DNA of 59,514 bases, taken from positions 1-59,514 of the forward strand of contig CAZDYP010000007.1 of the NCBI GenBank assembly GCA_964509505.1. The letters run 5' to 3'. This DNA is from CAZDYP01 sp964509505. GTDB taxonomy: Bacteria; Chloroflexota; Anaerolineae; JACRMK01. Of this stretch, positions 39,175 through 49,536 are shown one piece after another; within the stretch, counting starts at the first letter, position 1, and every line of letters begins with the position of its first letter. The position numbers and the translations under genes were made by a program. The notes under the pieces are model-generated. The model saw nothing but the letters and a program-made list of their open reading frames with translations, was not told the origin of the DNA and ran no database searches.

Positions 39175-42100
39175 GTGAAAACGACATCAGAGCTGATCTG
39201 TGAGTGCATACGAGCGCATTGGCGCTCGTTAGAATTGGGTGCTTGGTGTGTGTGGGGCGTCTGGCTTGTGACGACATGGTTCGCGCCCATACAAGCCGAG
39301 ACACGTTGGCGGTTGTTGTGGTGCCTGGTTGCCACGGGCGCGTATCTGGGCTTGCTGTTTCATTTTCCACTGAGACGTTTTCATGCACAGCGCTGGTTTC
39401 TCCATTGGCAACTGGCGATAGGCGCAGTGGTCGCGTTGGCTGTCGGGCTGACGCTCAAATTTTTTATCCCCTTCGACGTAATCTTGGCGCTTTACGTCGT
39501 CTTAGTCTCTCTCCTCGCCAACCGCAGAGTCGGCGTGGGTGTCGCCTTGGGCGGCAGCCTCCTCGCTACGCTGTTCGATCCGATAGCAGAAGGCATCATC
39601 TTGAGAGGGTTCGTGCTGTTGTTGCGCGCCTTGACCTATAGCGCGCTGCTCTTCTTGTTCTGGACGATGAGCCACCACCTTAGCCGCCAGTGGGCTGCGC
39701 TGCTCTCGGAAGCGCAGCGCCAAGCGAATGAGGCGGCGCAACGGCTGCGTGAGTTGCAAGCGGTGCAAGCATTGGCGAAGGCGATTGGCGCGTCGTTAGA
39801 TTTGGAAGTCGTCTTGCAACTCGCCATCGCCCAATCCATCGAAACGCTCAAGATGGAAGCAGGCTTCATTGCGCTGTTGAATGTAGGAGCCAACGAGCTG
39901 CGGGTAGTCGCGCAACACGGTTTTGCTGAACCATTAGCCGAGCAGATACGCGCCACGCTGGTGCCCGCCCATCTAGGCTTGGCGGGCTTGGCGTTGGCAG
40001 AACGCCGCCCGATCGTCAGCACTGATTTGGCGAACGACCCGCGCGTGATCAGACGTGGCATCGTCAGTGCAGGCTACAAAACCTACCTTTGCATTCCCCT
40101 GATCGTCGGTGAACAAGCGGTCGGCGTGTTAAGCGTCACGTCGTTTCGTTCATACCAACCCAATCCCACCGAGCTGATTTTTCTCGAAGCGATTGGCGAG
40201 CAAACAGCCTTAGCCATTCACCGCGCGCGTTTGTATGCCCAAGAGCAAACTCGTCGGCAGTTGGCTGAGGCGTTAGGACGTATCACGCAGGTCGTCGGCG
40301 ATCGCACTGAACTCGACGAGGTTTTGTTGGTCATTCTGGACGAGCTGCAACGGCTCGTGCCTTATCAAAGCGCAGCTGTTTTGTTGGAAAGCCAAGGTCG
40401 GCTGCGGGTGCGCGCCGGACGAGGGCATCCGCCGCACATAGATTTGAATGCGTTGTCGTTCGATGTCAAAGAGGATGTGCTGGTGGACGAGATGCTGCAC
40501 ACGGGCAAGGTTGTATCAGTGCCTGATACCCACCGAGATCCGCAATGGGTCGCACACGAAGGTTTGACTTATATTCGGTGTTGGGCAGGCGCGCCGTTGT
40601 TCAGCCATGGTCAGTTCGTCGGCATCTTGACGTTGGATCGCGTTGAGCCGTTTGCGATGCGAGCTGATGAGATCGCGCTGTTGGAAATATTCGCGCCCCA
40701 AGTGGCTTTGGCGCTCGAAAAAGCGCGCTTGATGCGACAAGCACAGCGTCGTTTGGACCGTTTGAGCGTCGTCAATCAAATCAGCCAAGCCATCAACTCG
40801 GCGTTGGAATTACCGCAGGTGTTACAGTTGGTTTACGAGCAAGTTGGGCAGTTGATGGGCAATCGCGATTTTTACATCGCGCTCTACGACGAGACGACGG
40901 ACGAGGTGAGCGTTCTGTATAACTACGCTCACGGACAGGTGAAGCATGTCGCGAGCCGTCGGGGCGGCAATGGCCTGGCAGAATACGTCATTCGCACACG
41001 CCAGCCGTTGTTGATTGAGAATGATACCACGCGCTTTGCGGAAGCGCATGGCTTGGCGGTGATGGACGAACCCAGCTTGTCGTGGTTGGGCGCGCCGCTG
41101 CTGAAAGGTGAAAGGGTGATTGGCGTCATGGCAGTGCAAAATTACACGCGCGCGTACGCCTATGACGAGGAAGATCGGGAGCTGTTTCAAACGCTGGCGG
41201 GGCAAGTCGCCATTGCGTTGGATAATGCGCGACTCTATGATGCGACCCGTCGTAGTTTGCAGGAAGCTGAGGCGCTCTACGCTTTCAATCATACGCTCAA
41301 AGCATCCGCCGAACGCCCAACGATCGTCATTGCCGCTGCCACTGCGTGCTGCGCGCTTATGCCTGCGCACTGGGGCGCATTCTATTTGTACGAGGGAGAA
41401 CCGCCGCAGCTGACGCTCTTCGCCGTCATCGAAGCGCAGCGCGTCCGAGCGCCCGCGCTGTTTGAGACGAGCGCGCAATCCGCAGACGCTTCATTGCGCC
41501 AAATGCTCATCCAGCAAGTCGTCACGCAGCGACAAGCCATACGCTGGGATGACGTGCGCCCCTTGGCGCATGATGCTGCGTCTATCGAGATGCGTTCGGC
41601 ATTGGGTGTGCCAATTCTATCATACGAGCGAATGCTTGGGCTCGTGCAGCTGACTTGCGTCACCTTGAGAGCGTATAGCGAGCGTGACGAACAGTTTGTG
41701 AAGACGTTGGCGAGCCAGTTAGCGGTGGCCTTAGAGAGCGTGCGCTTGAGAGAGTTGGAAGCGCAGCGCACGTTTGAATTGAGCGGTTTGCACGAAATCG
41801 CGCAAACGTTTGCTAATTTGGATGATCCATTACCAGCCTATACGGCCGTCGCGCGCCGTCTGACGCAGATTTTCAAGGCGAGCGCGGTGTTACTATGTCG
41901 TTACGAGCGCGAGCATGATATGCTGCGCGCCTTGCCCCCTGCGTATGCGGTGCCTGATATACCGTTACGCTACTCATTGCGCGATGACGAGGGCGTGCTG
42001 TCATGGAATCCATATACGACGACATTTTGGACGGTGAACGATCTGGCGAGCTTGCCTGAACGCGCGCGTGTGTTTGCTCACGAATTGGATGCGCAGCGCA

Positions 42101-44280
42101 TCTTGGCGGCTTCGTTGTTGGGACGCGAAGGTCTGATTGGCGTCGTCTTCCTTGGGCGGAGCGCTGCTCAAGCTTCATTCACGGCGCGGGATGGAGAGCT
42201 GTTGAGCACATTTGCGCGTCAAATCGCGCTGGCGTTGGAGAACGTGCAACTGATCGAGAATGAGCGTTTCAATCGCCAAAAATTGATGATTCTGCATCAA
42301 ATTGGACAACGCGCAGCGCAATCGTTGGAACTCGAGGTGTTGCTGCAAGAGTTGGTCGAATATATTCGTAGTCGCTTGCGCCTACATACCGTGGCGTTGT
42401 TTCTGTTGGACGGCGAGGTGGCGGTGTTGCACGCAGTAGTGGGCGGTTTCGCAACTGGCAGTCCTATCGGTTATCGTCAACCGCTCACTCAAGGAATGAT
42501 CGGACGAGCCGCGCGCACAGGGGAGCCCTGTGTCATCAATCGGCTTGGCGATGATCCAGATTTCATAGATCCGTTCGCTCTGGGCATTCGCTCCGAGGCA
42601 GATATTCCGCTCACTTTACGGGGCGCTGTCATGGGGGTGTTGTCGGCGGCGAGCAACGTACCCAATCAATTTGGTAGGGATGACGTCGAGTTGTTGCGGA
42701 TGGTGGCAGGGCAGGTCGCGCAAGCCATCGTCAATGCGCGCCTCTACGAGAGCGAACGACAGAGCCATGCGCAATTGGCGTTGATCAATCACGTCGCGCG
42801 TCGCCTCTTGAGCATCACCAGCCTGTCTGCATTGATGCAGGAGATTGCGGTAGCGGTTGAACAGGGGGCGCATTATCCCATCGTCAATACGTTTTTGCTG
42901 GAAGGCGAAGAGTTGGTCTTGAAAGGCAGCGCCGGCGAATTCAAGCGCGCAATGCCGAGTGATTATCGCCAGTCTATTCACGAGGGTTCGTTTGGTTTTG
43001 CGGTTCGTAGCGGGCAAACGTATGTGGTGCATGACGTGAACCATGATCCGTATTACGTCGAGAAGCTCACGAGTAAGTTACAATCTGAGGTGGCTGTGCC
43101 TCTAAAAATTGAGGGGCAAGTCATTGGCTTGTTGATTGTGGCGGCGCGTCTCACCTATGCCTTCAGCGCCAACGACGTGAAAACATTGGAAACCGTCGCC
43201 GACCAAGCCGCGCAAGCCATCGCCAACGTGCGCTTGTACGAAGCGGAGCAACGGCGCGTGAATCAATTGGCGACTATCTCGAAGTTGGGGCGCGAAATCA
43301 CATCGTTGCACAATTATAAAGAACTGTATCAGCGCAGCGTGGAGCTGCTCAAGCAAAGCTTTGGGTACGAAGCGGTGCATTTGTTCGTCGCAGACTCAGC
43401 GACGGGCTTGGCGCGTCTCATGGCGGGCGTGACGCCGCAGGGAATCGCGCCACACCTCGAGCAGGTCACGCTGCGCATTGGCAAGGATGGCTTGGTGGGC
43501 AAAGCCATTGGCGCGTGCGCGGTCATTCTCGAAAACAATGTCAAACAAAATCCTGATTACATCGAGCCGCCCGATTATCACGCGACGCGCTCAGAGCTCG
43601 TCGTGCCGATTCAGTTGGGCGAGCGCGTGTTGGGCGCCTTCGACGCGCAATCCAATCAACTCAACGCCTTCGGCCCCGAAGATGTGTTCGTGATGCGGAT
43701 GCTCGCCGACCAATTTGCGGTGGCGATGAGCAACGCGGAACTACACGCCACGGTTGAACATCAGGCGCAAACCGACCCATTGACTGAAGTATATAATCAC
43801 GGATATTTTTTGCAGCGGTTGCAAGCCGCATTGATTCAATGCGAGCGCGAAGGGCGCGAACTGTCGCTTATCATGCTTGATGTAGATCACTTCAAAAAAT
43901 ACAACGATACGTATGGACACTTGTTAGGCGATATCGTGTTGCGGAACACGGCGCAAGTCATTCGTCGTCACATCAAGAGCGACGATCTGGTAGGACGTTG
44001 GGGCGGCGAAGAGTTTGGCGTGGCTTTGTTGCGCACGGGCCCGCGCGAGGCGTTGCTGGTTGCTGAGCGCATTCGCCAAACCCTAGCGACGACGCTCTTG
44101 AAAGATGATAGCGGTCAAATCATTCCGCAACCCACGGTGAGTCAAGGGATTGCGCTCTTTCCCCGTCATGCCCTTGAAGCTTTCGCTTTGATTGATCAAG
44201 CGGACAAGATGTTGTACGTTGCCAAAAATCGCGGGCGCGATCAGGTAGTGATGGTTGGGGAGGCGGAAAAAGGGAAGTAG
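39175..44280 (+). CDS. Membrane-anchored multi-GAF diguanylate cyclase
   Basis: The protein has 1701 residues from a GTG start. About five membrane helices (residues 20-165) are followed by roughly eight successive GAF domains (about 205-1530). Each begins with an L-x-x-V-L/ELLQ-type helix and ends near QVA(I/L)AL-NARLYE. The C-terminal GGDEF domain (about 1540-1695) has TDPLTEVYNHGYF and GRWGGEEF, so c-di-GMP synthesis is likely. The product-inhibition I-site position reads KSDD instead of RxxD, so feedback control may be lost. Ligands of the GAFs are not evident. It starts 20 nt after obgE. Confidence 0.9.
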   Translation: MKTTSELICECIRAHWRSLELGAWCVWGVWLVTTWFAPIQAETRWRLLWCLVATGAYLGLLFHFPLRRFHAQRWFLHWQLAIGAVVALAVGLTLKFFIPFDVILALYVVLVSLLANRRVGVGVALGGSLLATLFDPIAEGIILRGFVLLLRALTYSALLFLFWTMSHHLSRQWAALLSEAQRQANEAAQRLRELQAVQALAKAIGASLDLEVVLQLAIAQSIETLKMEAGFIALLNVGANELRVVAQHGFAEPLAEQIRATLVPAHLGLAGLALAERRPIVSTDLANDPRVIRRGIVSAGYKTYLCIPLIVGEQAVGVLSVTSFRSYQPNPTELIFLEAIGEQTALAIHRARLYAQEQTRRQLAEALGRITQVVGDRTELDEVLLVILDELQRLVPYQSAAVLLESQGRLRVRAGRGHPPHIDLNALSFDVKEDVLVDEMLHTGKVVSVPDTHRDPQWVAHEGLTYIRCWAGAPLFSHGQFVGILTLDRVEPFAMRADEIALLEIFAPQVALALEKARLMRQAQRRLDRLSVVNQISQAINSALELPQVLQLVYEQVGQLMGNRDFYIALYDETTDEVSVLYNYAHGQVKHVASRRGGNGLAEYVIRTRQPLLIENDTTRFAEAHGLAVMDEPSLSWLGAPLLKGERVIGVMAVQNYTRAYAYDEEDRELFQTLAGQVAIALDNARLYDATRRSLQEAEALYAFNHTLKASAERPTIVIAAATACCALMPAHWGAFYLYEGEPPQLTLFAVIEAQRVRAPALFETSAQSADASLRQMLIQQVVTQRQAIRWDDVRPLAHDAASIEMRSALGVPILSYERMLGLVQLTCVTLRAYSERDEQFVKTLASQLAVALESVRLRELEAQRTFELSGLHEIAQTFANLDDPLPAYTAVARRLTQIFKASAVLLCRYEREHDMLRALPPAYAVPDIPLRYSLRDDEGVLSWNPYTTTFWTVNDLASLPERARVFAHELDAQRILAASLLGREGLIGVVFLGRSAAQASFTARDGELLSTFARQIALALENVQLIENERFNRQKLMILHQIGQRAAQSLELEVLLQELVEYIRSRLRLHTVALFLLDGEVAVLHAVVGGFATGSPIGYRQPLTQGMIGRAARTGEPCVINRLGDDPDFIDPFALGIRSEADIPLTLRGAVMGVLSAASNVPNQFGRDDVELLRMVAGQVAQAIVNARLYESERQSHAQLALINHVARRLLSITSLSALMQEIAVAVEQGAHYPIVNTFLLEGEELVLKGSAGEFKRAMPSDYRQSIHEGSFGFAVRSGQTYVVHDVNHDPYYVEKLTSKLQSEVAVPLKIEGQVIGLLIVAARLTYAFSANDVKTLETVADQAAQAIANVRLYEAEQRRVNQLATISKLGREITSLHNYKELYQRSVELLKQSFGYEAVHLFVADSATGLARLMAGVTPQGIAPHLEQVTLRIGKDGLVGKAIGACAVILENNVKQNPDYIEPPDYHATRSELVVPIQLGERVLGAFDAQSNQLNAFGPEDVFVMRMLADQFAVAMSNAELHATVEHQAQTDPLTEVYNHGYFLQRLQAALIQCEREGRELSLIMLDVDHFKKYNDTYGHLLGDIVLRNTAQVIRRHIKSDDLVGRWGGEEFGVALLRTGPREALLVAERIRQTLATTLLKDDSGQIIPQPTVSQGIALFPRHALEAFALIDQADKMLYVAKNRGRDQVVMVGEAEKGK

Positions 44281-44299
44281 AGGATGGGAGCTTAGAGAT

Positions 44300-44366
44300 T
44301 GGATATGGGTGAGTGGAGATAAGCGACTAATTGACCAAGCGACTAACTGACTAAGCGACTAAACGC
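44300..44366. repeat. Word-repeat, GCGACTAA family
   Basis: AAGCGACTAATTGACCAAGCG and repeated GACTAAGCGACTAAACGC words precede the glycosyltransferase stop. Confidence 0.75.
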
Positions 44367-46670
44367 TTATTGACGTTTTAGTTCGATTTCCTCAGCAGAA
44401 ACCTCGTAGATGATGAACCACAATTCGCCCCACGGACGGCGAAACTCCTTGATTTGTCCAGTGGGATAGACCTGTTGCAATTTTTCTAACCACAATAGAT
44501 AAGAGGGCGCGACGACGAATGAGGCGCGGCGTGTGAGCGGATTACGAATCGGCAAGTCTGCGTCAGGGCTGAAGATGTCGTCGCCGCGCAGGTTGGGCGC
44601 GATGAACTTGATGGTCCCGTGCCACACAAACAGCTCGGGCGCGCCTAGCACGTAGAGTGTTTGGTCGGCTTGCATCGTCTGCGCGTAACGCGCTACGGTC
44701 GTCGCAATTTCGCGCTGCGCCCAGCCTTCAATCGTGTTGAGATAGCGCTCAAAATAGAGCCAATAATTGTTGTAGGCGATGGCGATGAGCAACGCCAGCG
44801 CGCTGAAGCGCATGAGCCAAGGTCTAATGCGTAAGGCGTAATGAGTCAGGCGTGATATGAGCGGCGCATGGCGAGCGGCGGTTTGTGGGGTGCTGATGTC
44901 AGCTGGCGCAACTGGCAACTGGTCATTCGCAAGGCGCAGAGCGCGCCACACGCGCACGAGCGCGAGCGCCGCAAGCATAAGTGGCGCGGGCATCAAGCCG
45001 ACAATGCGCGGTGTGAACGGCGATTCGATGGTCAGCACGCCGCCGAAGAAAATGGTGAGCACGATCCACCATAACAACAACGTGAAACGTGGTTCGCGCC
45101 AACGCGCCAACGCATACGCGAACCCTAAGACGAAGAAGACCGCTGTGAAGTAATCGAGCAATGGCGCCTGATTGCCATATTGCCCACTGCGGTCAGCGCC
45201 TGCATTGAACAACGCGGCATAACGGTTGATTTGCACGAACAGCGCGGTGGGGTAATCGGTTGTGCCTGTATAGTCTTTCACTTTCACGGGGTCGTTGAAT
45301 AAGAACACGAAGTTGGCGCGCGAGTTGAGCTCTTTGAGATGAGTCAGAAAGAAGTTGCCCATTGGCGCGAAGACGATAAGCGTGACGACGAGCCACATGG
45401 CGATATGGCGCAAGGCTAATGGAGGAGAGGCGGAGAGCGTTGAATGTGGCGCATGGAGTATGGAATATAGAATGTGGAACGTGAAGCGTGAANNNNNNNN
45501 NNNNNNNNNNNNNNNNNNNNNNNNNNNNNNNNNNNNNNNNNNNNNNNNNNNNNNNNNNNNNNNNNNNNNNNNNNNNNNNNNNNNNNNNNNNNTGAAACGC
45601 GCAACGAGCCATGCGAGGCGCGAGAAGCGGCGCATGAAGTCACTAACCTTTCGCCACAGGCGCTGTGGGCTGCGCCATAGGCGAGCTGCCATTTGCCATA
45701 AGCGATTCGCGAGCGGTGAGCCGCTAAACCATAGATACATCGCAAAAGCGCCGAGTAAAATCGGCACGAGGCGCGAGGCGAAATAGAGATACAACCCCGC
45801 GCCTGTGGCGAGCCCACTGAGGATGAACCAATACCAACGACGCTGGCGCAGCCCTTCCCAAAACGCCCACAGGGCGATGACTTCTAACAAGGTCGTCTGA
45901 TTGTAGTTGATGCCGAGATGGGCGTAGGCGATGAACCAATGCGCGCAGGCCATCAAAATAACGGTGAGCAGTCCGACCAATGGGCTGAACAAAGTGCGCG
46001 CTAGCAGATAGACAAATGGAAGGGTCAACGCGCCGACGACGGCTGAGGTGGTGCGGAGTCCGCTGATGGTGTCGCCAAAGAGTCTCAACCCCCACGCTTG
46101 CGCGAGAAACGAGGGCAGCGGTTGGTCGTACCAACCAATGCCGATGAGTGTGTGGTAGCGGCCTGCATTGAGATTGCGCGCTTCGAGTCCCGATTCTGCC
46201 TCGTCGCCGTGCAAGCCGGGTTGGATGTGTTCGTTGTTGTACGTGTTGACGACGAGCGAGGCGAGCATGATGAGGAGGAGGAGGATAGCGTGGAACGTAG
46301 AGCGTGAAACGCGAAATGTGAAATGTGAAATGTGGATTAGAGATTGGAGATTGAAGGTTGGAGCTTGGATGCTAGAGATTGAATCGTCGTCGCGCGTGAC
46401 ATAAACGAACAGGACACACGCCACCAGCATGATGGCAAAAGCCGCTATCGCGGGGGGAAACAATTGCCAAAGAATGATGAGCCCGATGACGAGCGCGGCC
46501 GTTAGCCAAACTTTCAGCGACGTGAGGACGAATTCACGCCCACGGCGAAAAGCGAAATGCCACACGCCAATGCTGACGATGATCACACAGACGCCAACAA
46601 AATTGAGAGGCCAGGGCGTAACAAGATTTTGCGCAAGAAAAGCGAGGAGCAGTGCGAGGAGCAGAACCAT
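44367..46670 (-). CDS. Membrane glycosyltransferase, GT39/PMT-like, broken by an assembly gap
   Basis: The protein has about 767 residues across 100 unknown bases. Multiple membrane helices are present. The luminal loop HGDEAESGLEARNL resembles the acidic motif of dolichyl-phosphate-mannose-type (PMT_2/ArnT-like) transferases, and YDQPLPSFLAQAW is typical too. It probably moves a lipid-linked sugar to a protein or glycan. The frame is open on both sides when the gap is taken as exactly 100, but the true gap length is unknown. Two segments (about residues 98-130 and around the gap) are encoded by TTTCACATTTC-type repeats. Confidence 0.75.
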   Translation of the reverse strand: MVLLLALLLAFLAQNLVTPWPLNFVGVCVIIVSIGVWHFAFRRGREFVLTSLKVWLTAALVIGLIILWQLFPPAIAAFAIMLVACVLFVYVTRDDDSISSIQAPTFNLQSLIHISHFTFRVSRSTFHAILLLLIMLASLVVNTYNNEHIQPGLHGDEAESGLEARNLNAGRYHTLIGIGWYDQPLPSFLAQAWGLRLFGDTISGLRTTSAVVGALTLPFVYLLARTLFSPLVGLLTVILMACAHWFIAYAHLGINYNQTTLLEVIALWAFWEGLRQRRWYWFILSGLATGAGLYLYFASRLVPILLGAFAMYLWFSGSPLANRLWQMAARLWRSPQRLWRKVSDFMRRFSRLAWLVARFXXXXXXXXXXXXXXXXXXXXXXXXXXXXXXXXXXSRFTFHILYSILHAPHSTLSASPPLALRHIAMWLVVTLIVFAPMGNFFLTHLKELNSRANFVFLFNDPVKVKDYTGTTDYPTALFVQINRYAALFNAGADRSGQYGNQAPLLDYFTAVFFVLGFAYALARWREPRFTLLLWWIVLTIFFGGVLTIESPFTPRIVGLMPAPLMLAALALVRVWRALRLANDQLPVAPADISTPQTAARHAPLISRLTHYALRIRPWLMRFSALALLIAIAYNNYWLYFERYLNTIEGWAQREIATTVARYAQTMQADQTLYVLGAPELFVWHGTIKFIAPNLRGDDIFSPDADLPIRNPLTRRASFVVAPSYLLWLEKLQQVYPTGQIKEFRRPWGELWFIIYEVSAEEIELKRQ
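45493..45592. other. Assembly gap of 100 N
   Basis: This is a run of 100 unknown bases. The left flank is word repeat (GAATGTGGAACGTGAAGCGTG), so the gap probably hides an unresolved repeat inside the glycosyltransferase gene. Confidence 1.
46290..46385. repeat. Word repeat inside the glycosyltransferase gene
   Basis: AACGTAGAGCGTGAAACGCG, AATGTGAAATGTGAAATG and TTAGAGATTGGAGATTG words lie in frame. They encode a Ser/Phe/Thr-rich segment (HISHFTFRVSRSTFH). The same TTTCACATTTCGCG word is intergenic at about 14950-14975. Confidence 0.8.
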
Positions 46671-46673
46671 GCT

Positions 46674-46770
46674 TAGTGGTTGGTCGCTAGTCGCTAACCG
46701 TTAGTCGCTAGTCGCTAGTCACTAATCGCCAGCGACTAGCGACTAACGACTAACGACTAACGACTAGCGC
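46674..46770. repeat. Inverted word-repeat, TAGTCGC family
   Basis: GTCGCTAGTCGCTAACCG, TAGTCGCTAGTCGCTAGTC and AGCGACTAACGACTAACGAC words fill the gap between hpt and the glycosyltransferase. The hpt stop TAG borders it. Confidence 0.9.
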
Positions 46771-47305
46771 CTATTGATATTTTTCGGGTTTAAGCACGCC
46801 AACATACGGTAGGTTGCGATAGTGTTCGTCGAAGTCAAGTCCATAGCCGACGACGAACTTATCGGGAATGGGGAAGCCGATGTAATCGAGCGGCACGTGC
46901 GCCTGTCGGCGCGATGGCTTGTCGAGCAAGGCGCACACTTTGAGGGATGCTGGACGGCGTGTCCGCAAATTCTCCAGCATGTAGGTTAAGGTGCGCCCCG
47001 TGTCCACGATGTCCTCGACGATGAGGACGTGGCGGTTTTCGATGCTGCGCGCCAAGTCCATGACGATACGCACCACGCCTGTGGATTCGGTGTGTTTGCC
47101 GCCGTAACTCGAAATCGCCATGAACTCAATTTCGCACGGCATGTCCAAGGCGCGCAGCAAATCGCTCAAGAACAGCAGCGCTCCTTTCAATACACATACC
47201 AACATTGGATTCAACGTCGCGTAATCGCCTTTGATTTGCTGCCCCAGCTCGGCAATGCGGGTTTGCAATTGCTCGCGTGTAATCAACACTTCGGCAATGT
47301 CGTGA
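46771..47305 (-). CDS. hpt: Hypoxanthine phosphoribosyltransferase, 5' end lost in gap
   Basis: About 178 residues are visible. The PRPP-binding motif VLIVEDIVDTGRTL, LKGALLFLSDL and the C-terminal KFVVGYGLDFDEHYRNLPYVGVL identify it. It salvages hypoxanthine (and guanine) to nucleotides. The frame reads upstream through HDIAEVLITREQ into the N gap, so the real start codon lies in unknown sequence. The internal GTG at 47289 is not a likely start. The hpt-tilS pairing is common. Confidence 0.93.
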
Positions 47306-47405
47306 NNNNNNNNNNNNNNNNNNNNNNNNNNNNNNNNNNNNNNNNNNNNNNNNNNNNNNNNNNNNNNNNNNNNNNNNNNNNNNNNNNNNNNNNNNNNNNN
47401 NNNNN
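47306..47405. other. Assembly gap of 100 N
   Basis: This is a run of 100 unknown bases. It removes the hpt start and the tilS end. Confidence 1.
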
Positions 47406-48826
47406 GTGAACTTGAGCGAGAGAACGCGCTGAGTATGCTCGTCTATCTTCACAGTTTCGGCGATGCGCCAGCCTGCGATCCAAATCACGTCGGCGCCTCT
47501 GACGACGAGCGGCAAAAGGTCGCGCCAGTGCGCGGGAATTTTCGCATCAATCATAAAACGGCGCAAGGGCTTGCTGTGTCCTTGCAAGCCTAACGGCTTG
47601 AAGACATCATGTGATTCGCGTCCACGTAACACGAGCTCGCCTTGCGCTTTGTCTGCGTCAAAAAACGCTTCGAGCGGGTCAATACCTTGCAACGCATCCG
47701 CAGGCAGCTCGTCGCGCAAAAAAATGTTAGCGCTGCAAATCCAATCACTATCGAGGTGTGTGAGCCCCGGCGTTTTGAGCGGCAATGGATGGGGTGGCAT
47801 GCGCGGCAACGCTGGCGCGTCGAGCGTCTCAGCGATGACGATGGCATCAAAATCGCAGAACAAGCACAAACCCGCAGGTAGCGTCGCGCGTGCGCCCACC
47901 CGCCCACGGTTGGATATTTGTAAAGCGTTTTCGACGTGCTGCGCGTCGAGGCGACGCAGCTGAGGACGCAACTGTTTGACCGCCAGGCGAATCAAGGCGC
48001 GCTTCAAGCTTGGCGTCAATGTTCGCCAGCCGCTCAATGAGAACGCGATGTTTTGCTTTGTCTGCGTCAAGCGTGTGCGTTCCCATTGTCCTAGCGCGCG
48101 CTGCTGCAAGTAATCATAATCGTCGCTCATGAGTCGCGCATTGCGTCGCAACGCCTCGCCAATGTTCGGATTGTATGTTTCAAGCAATGGGATAAGTTCG
48201 TGACGGATGCGATTGCGGAGTAGCGTTGTATCCGTGTTCGTCGCGTCCACACGCGGCGTCAATTGGTGCGCGGCGCAATAGGCATCAATCTCGGCGCGCG
48301 TTACGGTGAGCAACGGACGCAACAGGCGCATGGGTGGGCGCAGCGGATATTGGGCGACGGGTTGCATGCCACGCAAACCCGCCAACCCTGCGCCGCGTAT
48401 GAAGTGCATCACAATCGTCTCGACCTGATCATCCGCTTGATGTGCGACGGCGACGGCGCGTGCGCCCTCGCGTTCTGCCACCTGTTCGAGAAAACCGTAA
48501 CGCACCATGCGCGCTGCTTCTTCAACCGAAAGTTTCTGTGCGCGCGCAAAAGCCGCCACGTCATGCGACTCGATGGTGGCAGGCAAGTTCCATTGACGCG
48601 CGAGCTCTTCTACAAAGCGCGCGTCTTCCTCTGAGGCTTTGCCGCGCAGCTGATGATTGAGATGCGCGATGCGCAGCCGCAAGGCAAACCGCGCGCGCAA
48701 CGTCCATAATACATGCGCCAATGCAAGCGAATCCGCGCCGCCCGACACGCCCACAATCACGAGCTGGTCACGGAGGTGATGGGTTTGCAAAAAGTGTGCG
48801 ACCGCGCGCAACAGAGTATCACTCAT
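47406..48826 (-). CDS. tilS: tRNA(Ile)-lysidine synthetase, 3' end lost in gap
   Basis: About 473 residues are visible. The PP-loop GVSGGADSLAL (about 27-37), RIAHLNHQLRG and AVAHQADDQVETIVMHFIRG are the TilS N-domain signatures. A C-terminal substrate domain (RGRESHDVFKPLGLQG, WIAGWRIAETVKIDEHT) follows. It makes lysidine at the wobble base of tRNA(Ile2). The coding frame continues into the N gap, so only the last few codons are missing. The frame beyond the gap belongs to hpt. Confidence 0.95.
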
Positions 48827-48829
48827 CTC

Positions 48830-48898
48830 AGTAACCAGTAGCCAGTAGCCAGTAGCCCGATTTGAGATTGTTCAATCTGGCTACTGGCTACTGACTAC
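48830..48898. repeat. Inverted word-repeat, CAGTAGCCAGTAG family
   Basis: AACCAGTAGCCAGTAGCCAG is mirrored by CTGGCTACTGGCTACTGACTACTG across a GATTTGAGATTG centre. It lies between the MBL gene and tilS. Confidence 0.88.
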
Positions 48899-48905
48899 TG
48901 AAATC

Positions 48906-49523
48906 TCACAGGAATGGATTCGTGCGGCGCTCTCTACCAATCGTCGTCGCGGGGCCATGGCCGGGCAAGACGACGGTTTCATCGGGTAAGGTGAGCAACT
49001 GGGTTTGGATAGATTGTTCGAGTATGTTCCAATTTGCGCCAGGAATATCGGTGCGCCCAACGCTGCCCGCGAATAGCACATCACCGACAAAGGCGAAGCC
49101 ATCGCCGACGAGGGTGATGTGTCCTGGGCAATGACCGGGCGTGAAGCGCACTGCCAATGTGGATGCGCCAACCTTGAATGTCTCGCCCTCATGGATGAAT
49201 TGGTCAAGCTGGGGTTGATCCATCGGCAAGCCGAAGCGCGCAGCGGAGTTGCTGGCATTCCGTAAAACTTGCTCGTCGGCGGGATGAATGTAGAACGGGA
49301 TGTTGTATTGTTTGCGAATCGCGTTGACCGCGCCGACGTGGTCGAAGTGGCAATGCGTGGTGATGATGGCGATGGGCTGCGCGCCCATGCGTGTAATCGT
49401 CTCGATGATGACAGGCGCATCCTCGCCAGGGTCAATGACGACGGCTTGCTGCGTCGCTTCATCCATCGCGATGTAACAATTTTCTTGAATCGGACCTGTC
49501 ACGATCATCTCAATCTTCATCAT
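48906..49523 (-). CDS. MBL-fold metallohydrolase, glyoxalase II-like
   Basis: The protein has 205 residues. The metal motif THCHFDHVGA, His in TPGHCPGH, Asp in FVGDVLFAGSVGR and His in LPGHGPAT form the dinuclear metal site. This family hydrolyses thioesters or related substrates; the exact substrate is unknown. Two adjacent ATGs (49523 and 49520) could start it, after a GGAAAGAG site. It follows the flavoprotein gene closely. Confidence 0.88.
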   Translation of the reverse strand: MMKIEMIVTGPIQENCYIAMDEATQQAVVIDPGEDAPVIIETITRMGAQPIAIITTHCHFDHVGAVNAIRKQYNIPFYIHPADEQVLRNASNSAARFGLPMDQPQLDQFIHEGETFKVGASTLAVRFTPGHCPGHITLVGDGFAFVGDVLFAGSVGRTDIPGANWNILEQSIQTQLLTLPDETVVLPGHGPATTIGRERRTNPFL

Positions 49524-49536
49524 GTTCTCTTTCCAT

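Noticed and set aside
47126..47405. Extension of tilS through the N gap into hpt sequence
   Set aside because: The frame after the gap is out of register with hpt and gives no family residues. It results from counting 100 N as real.
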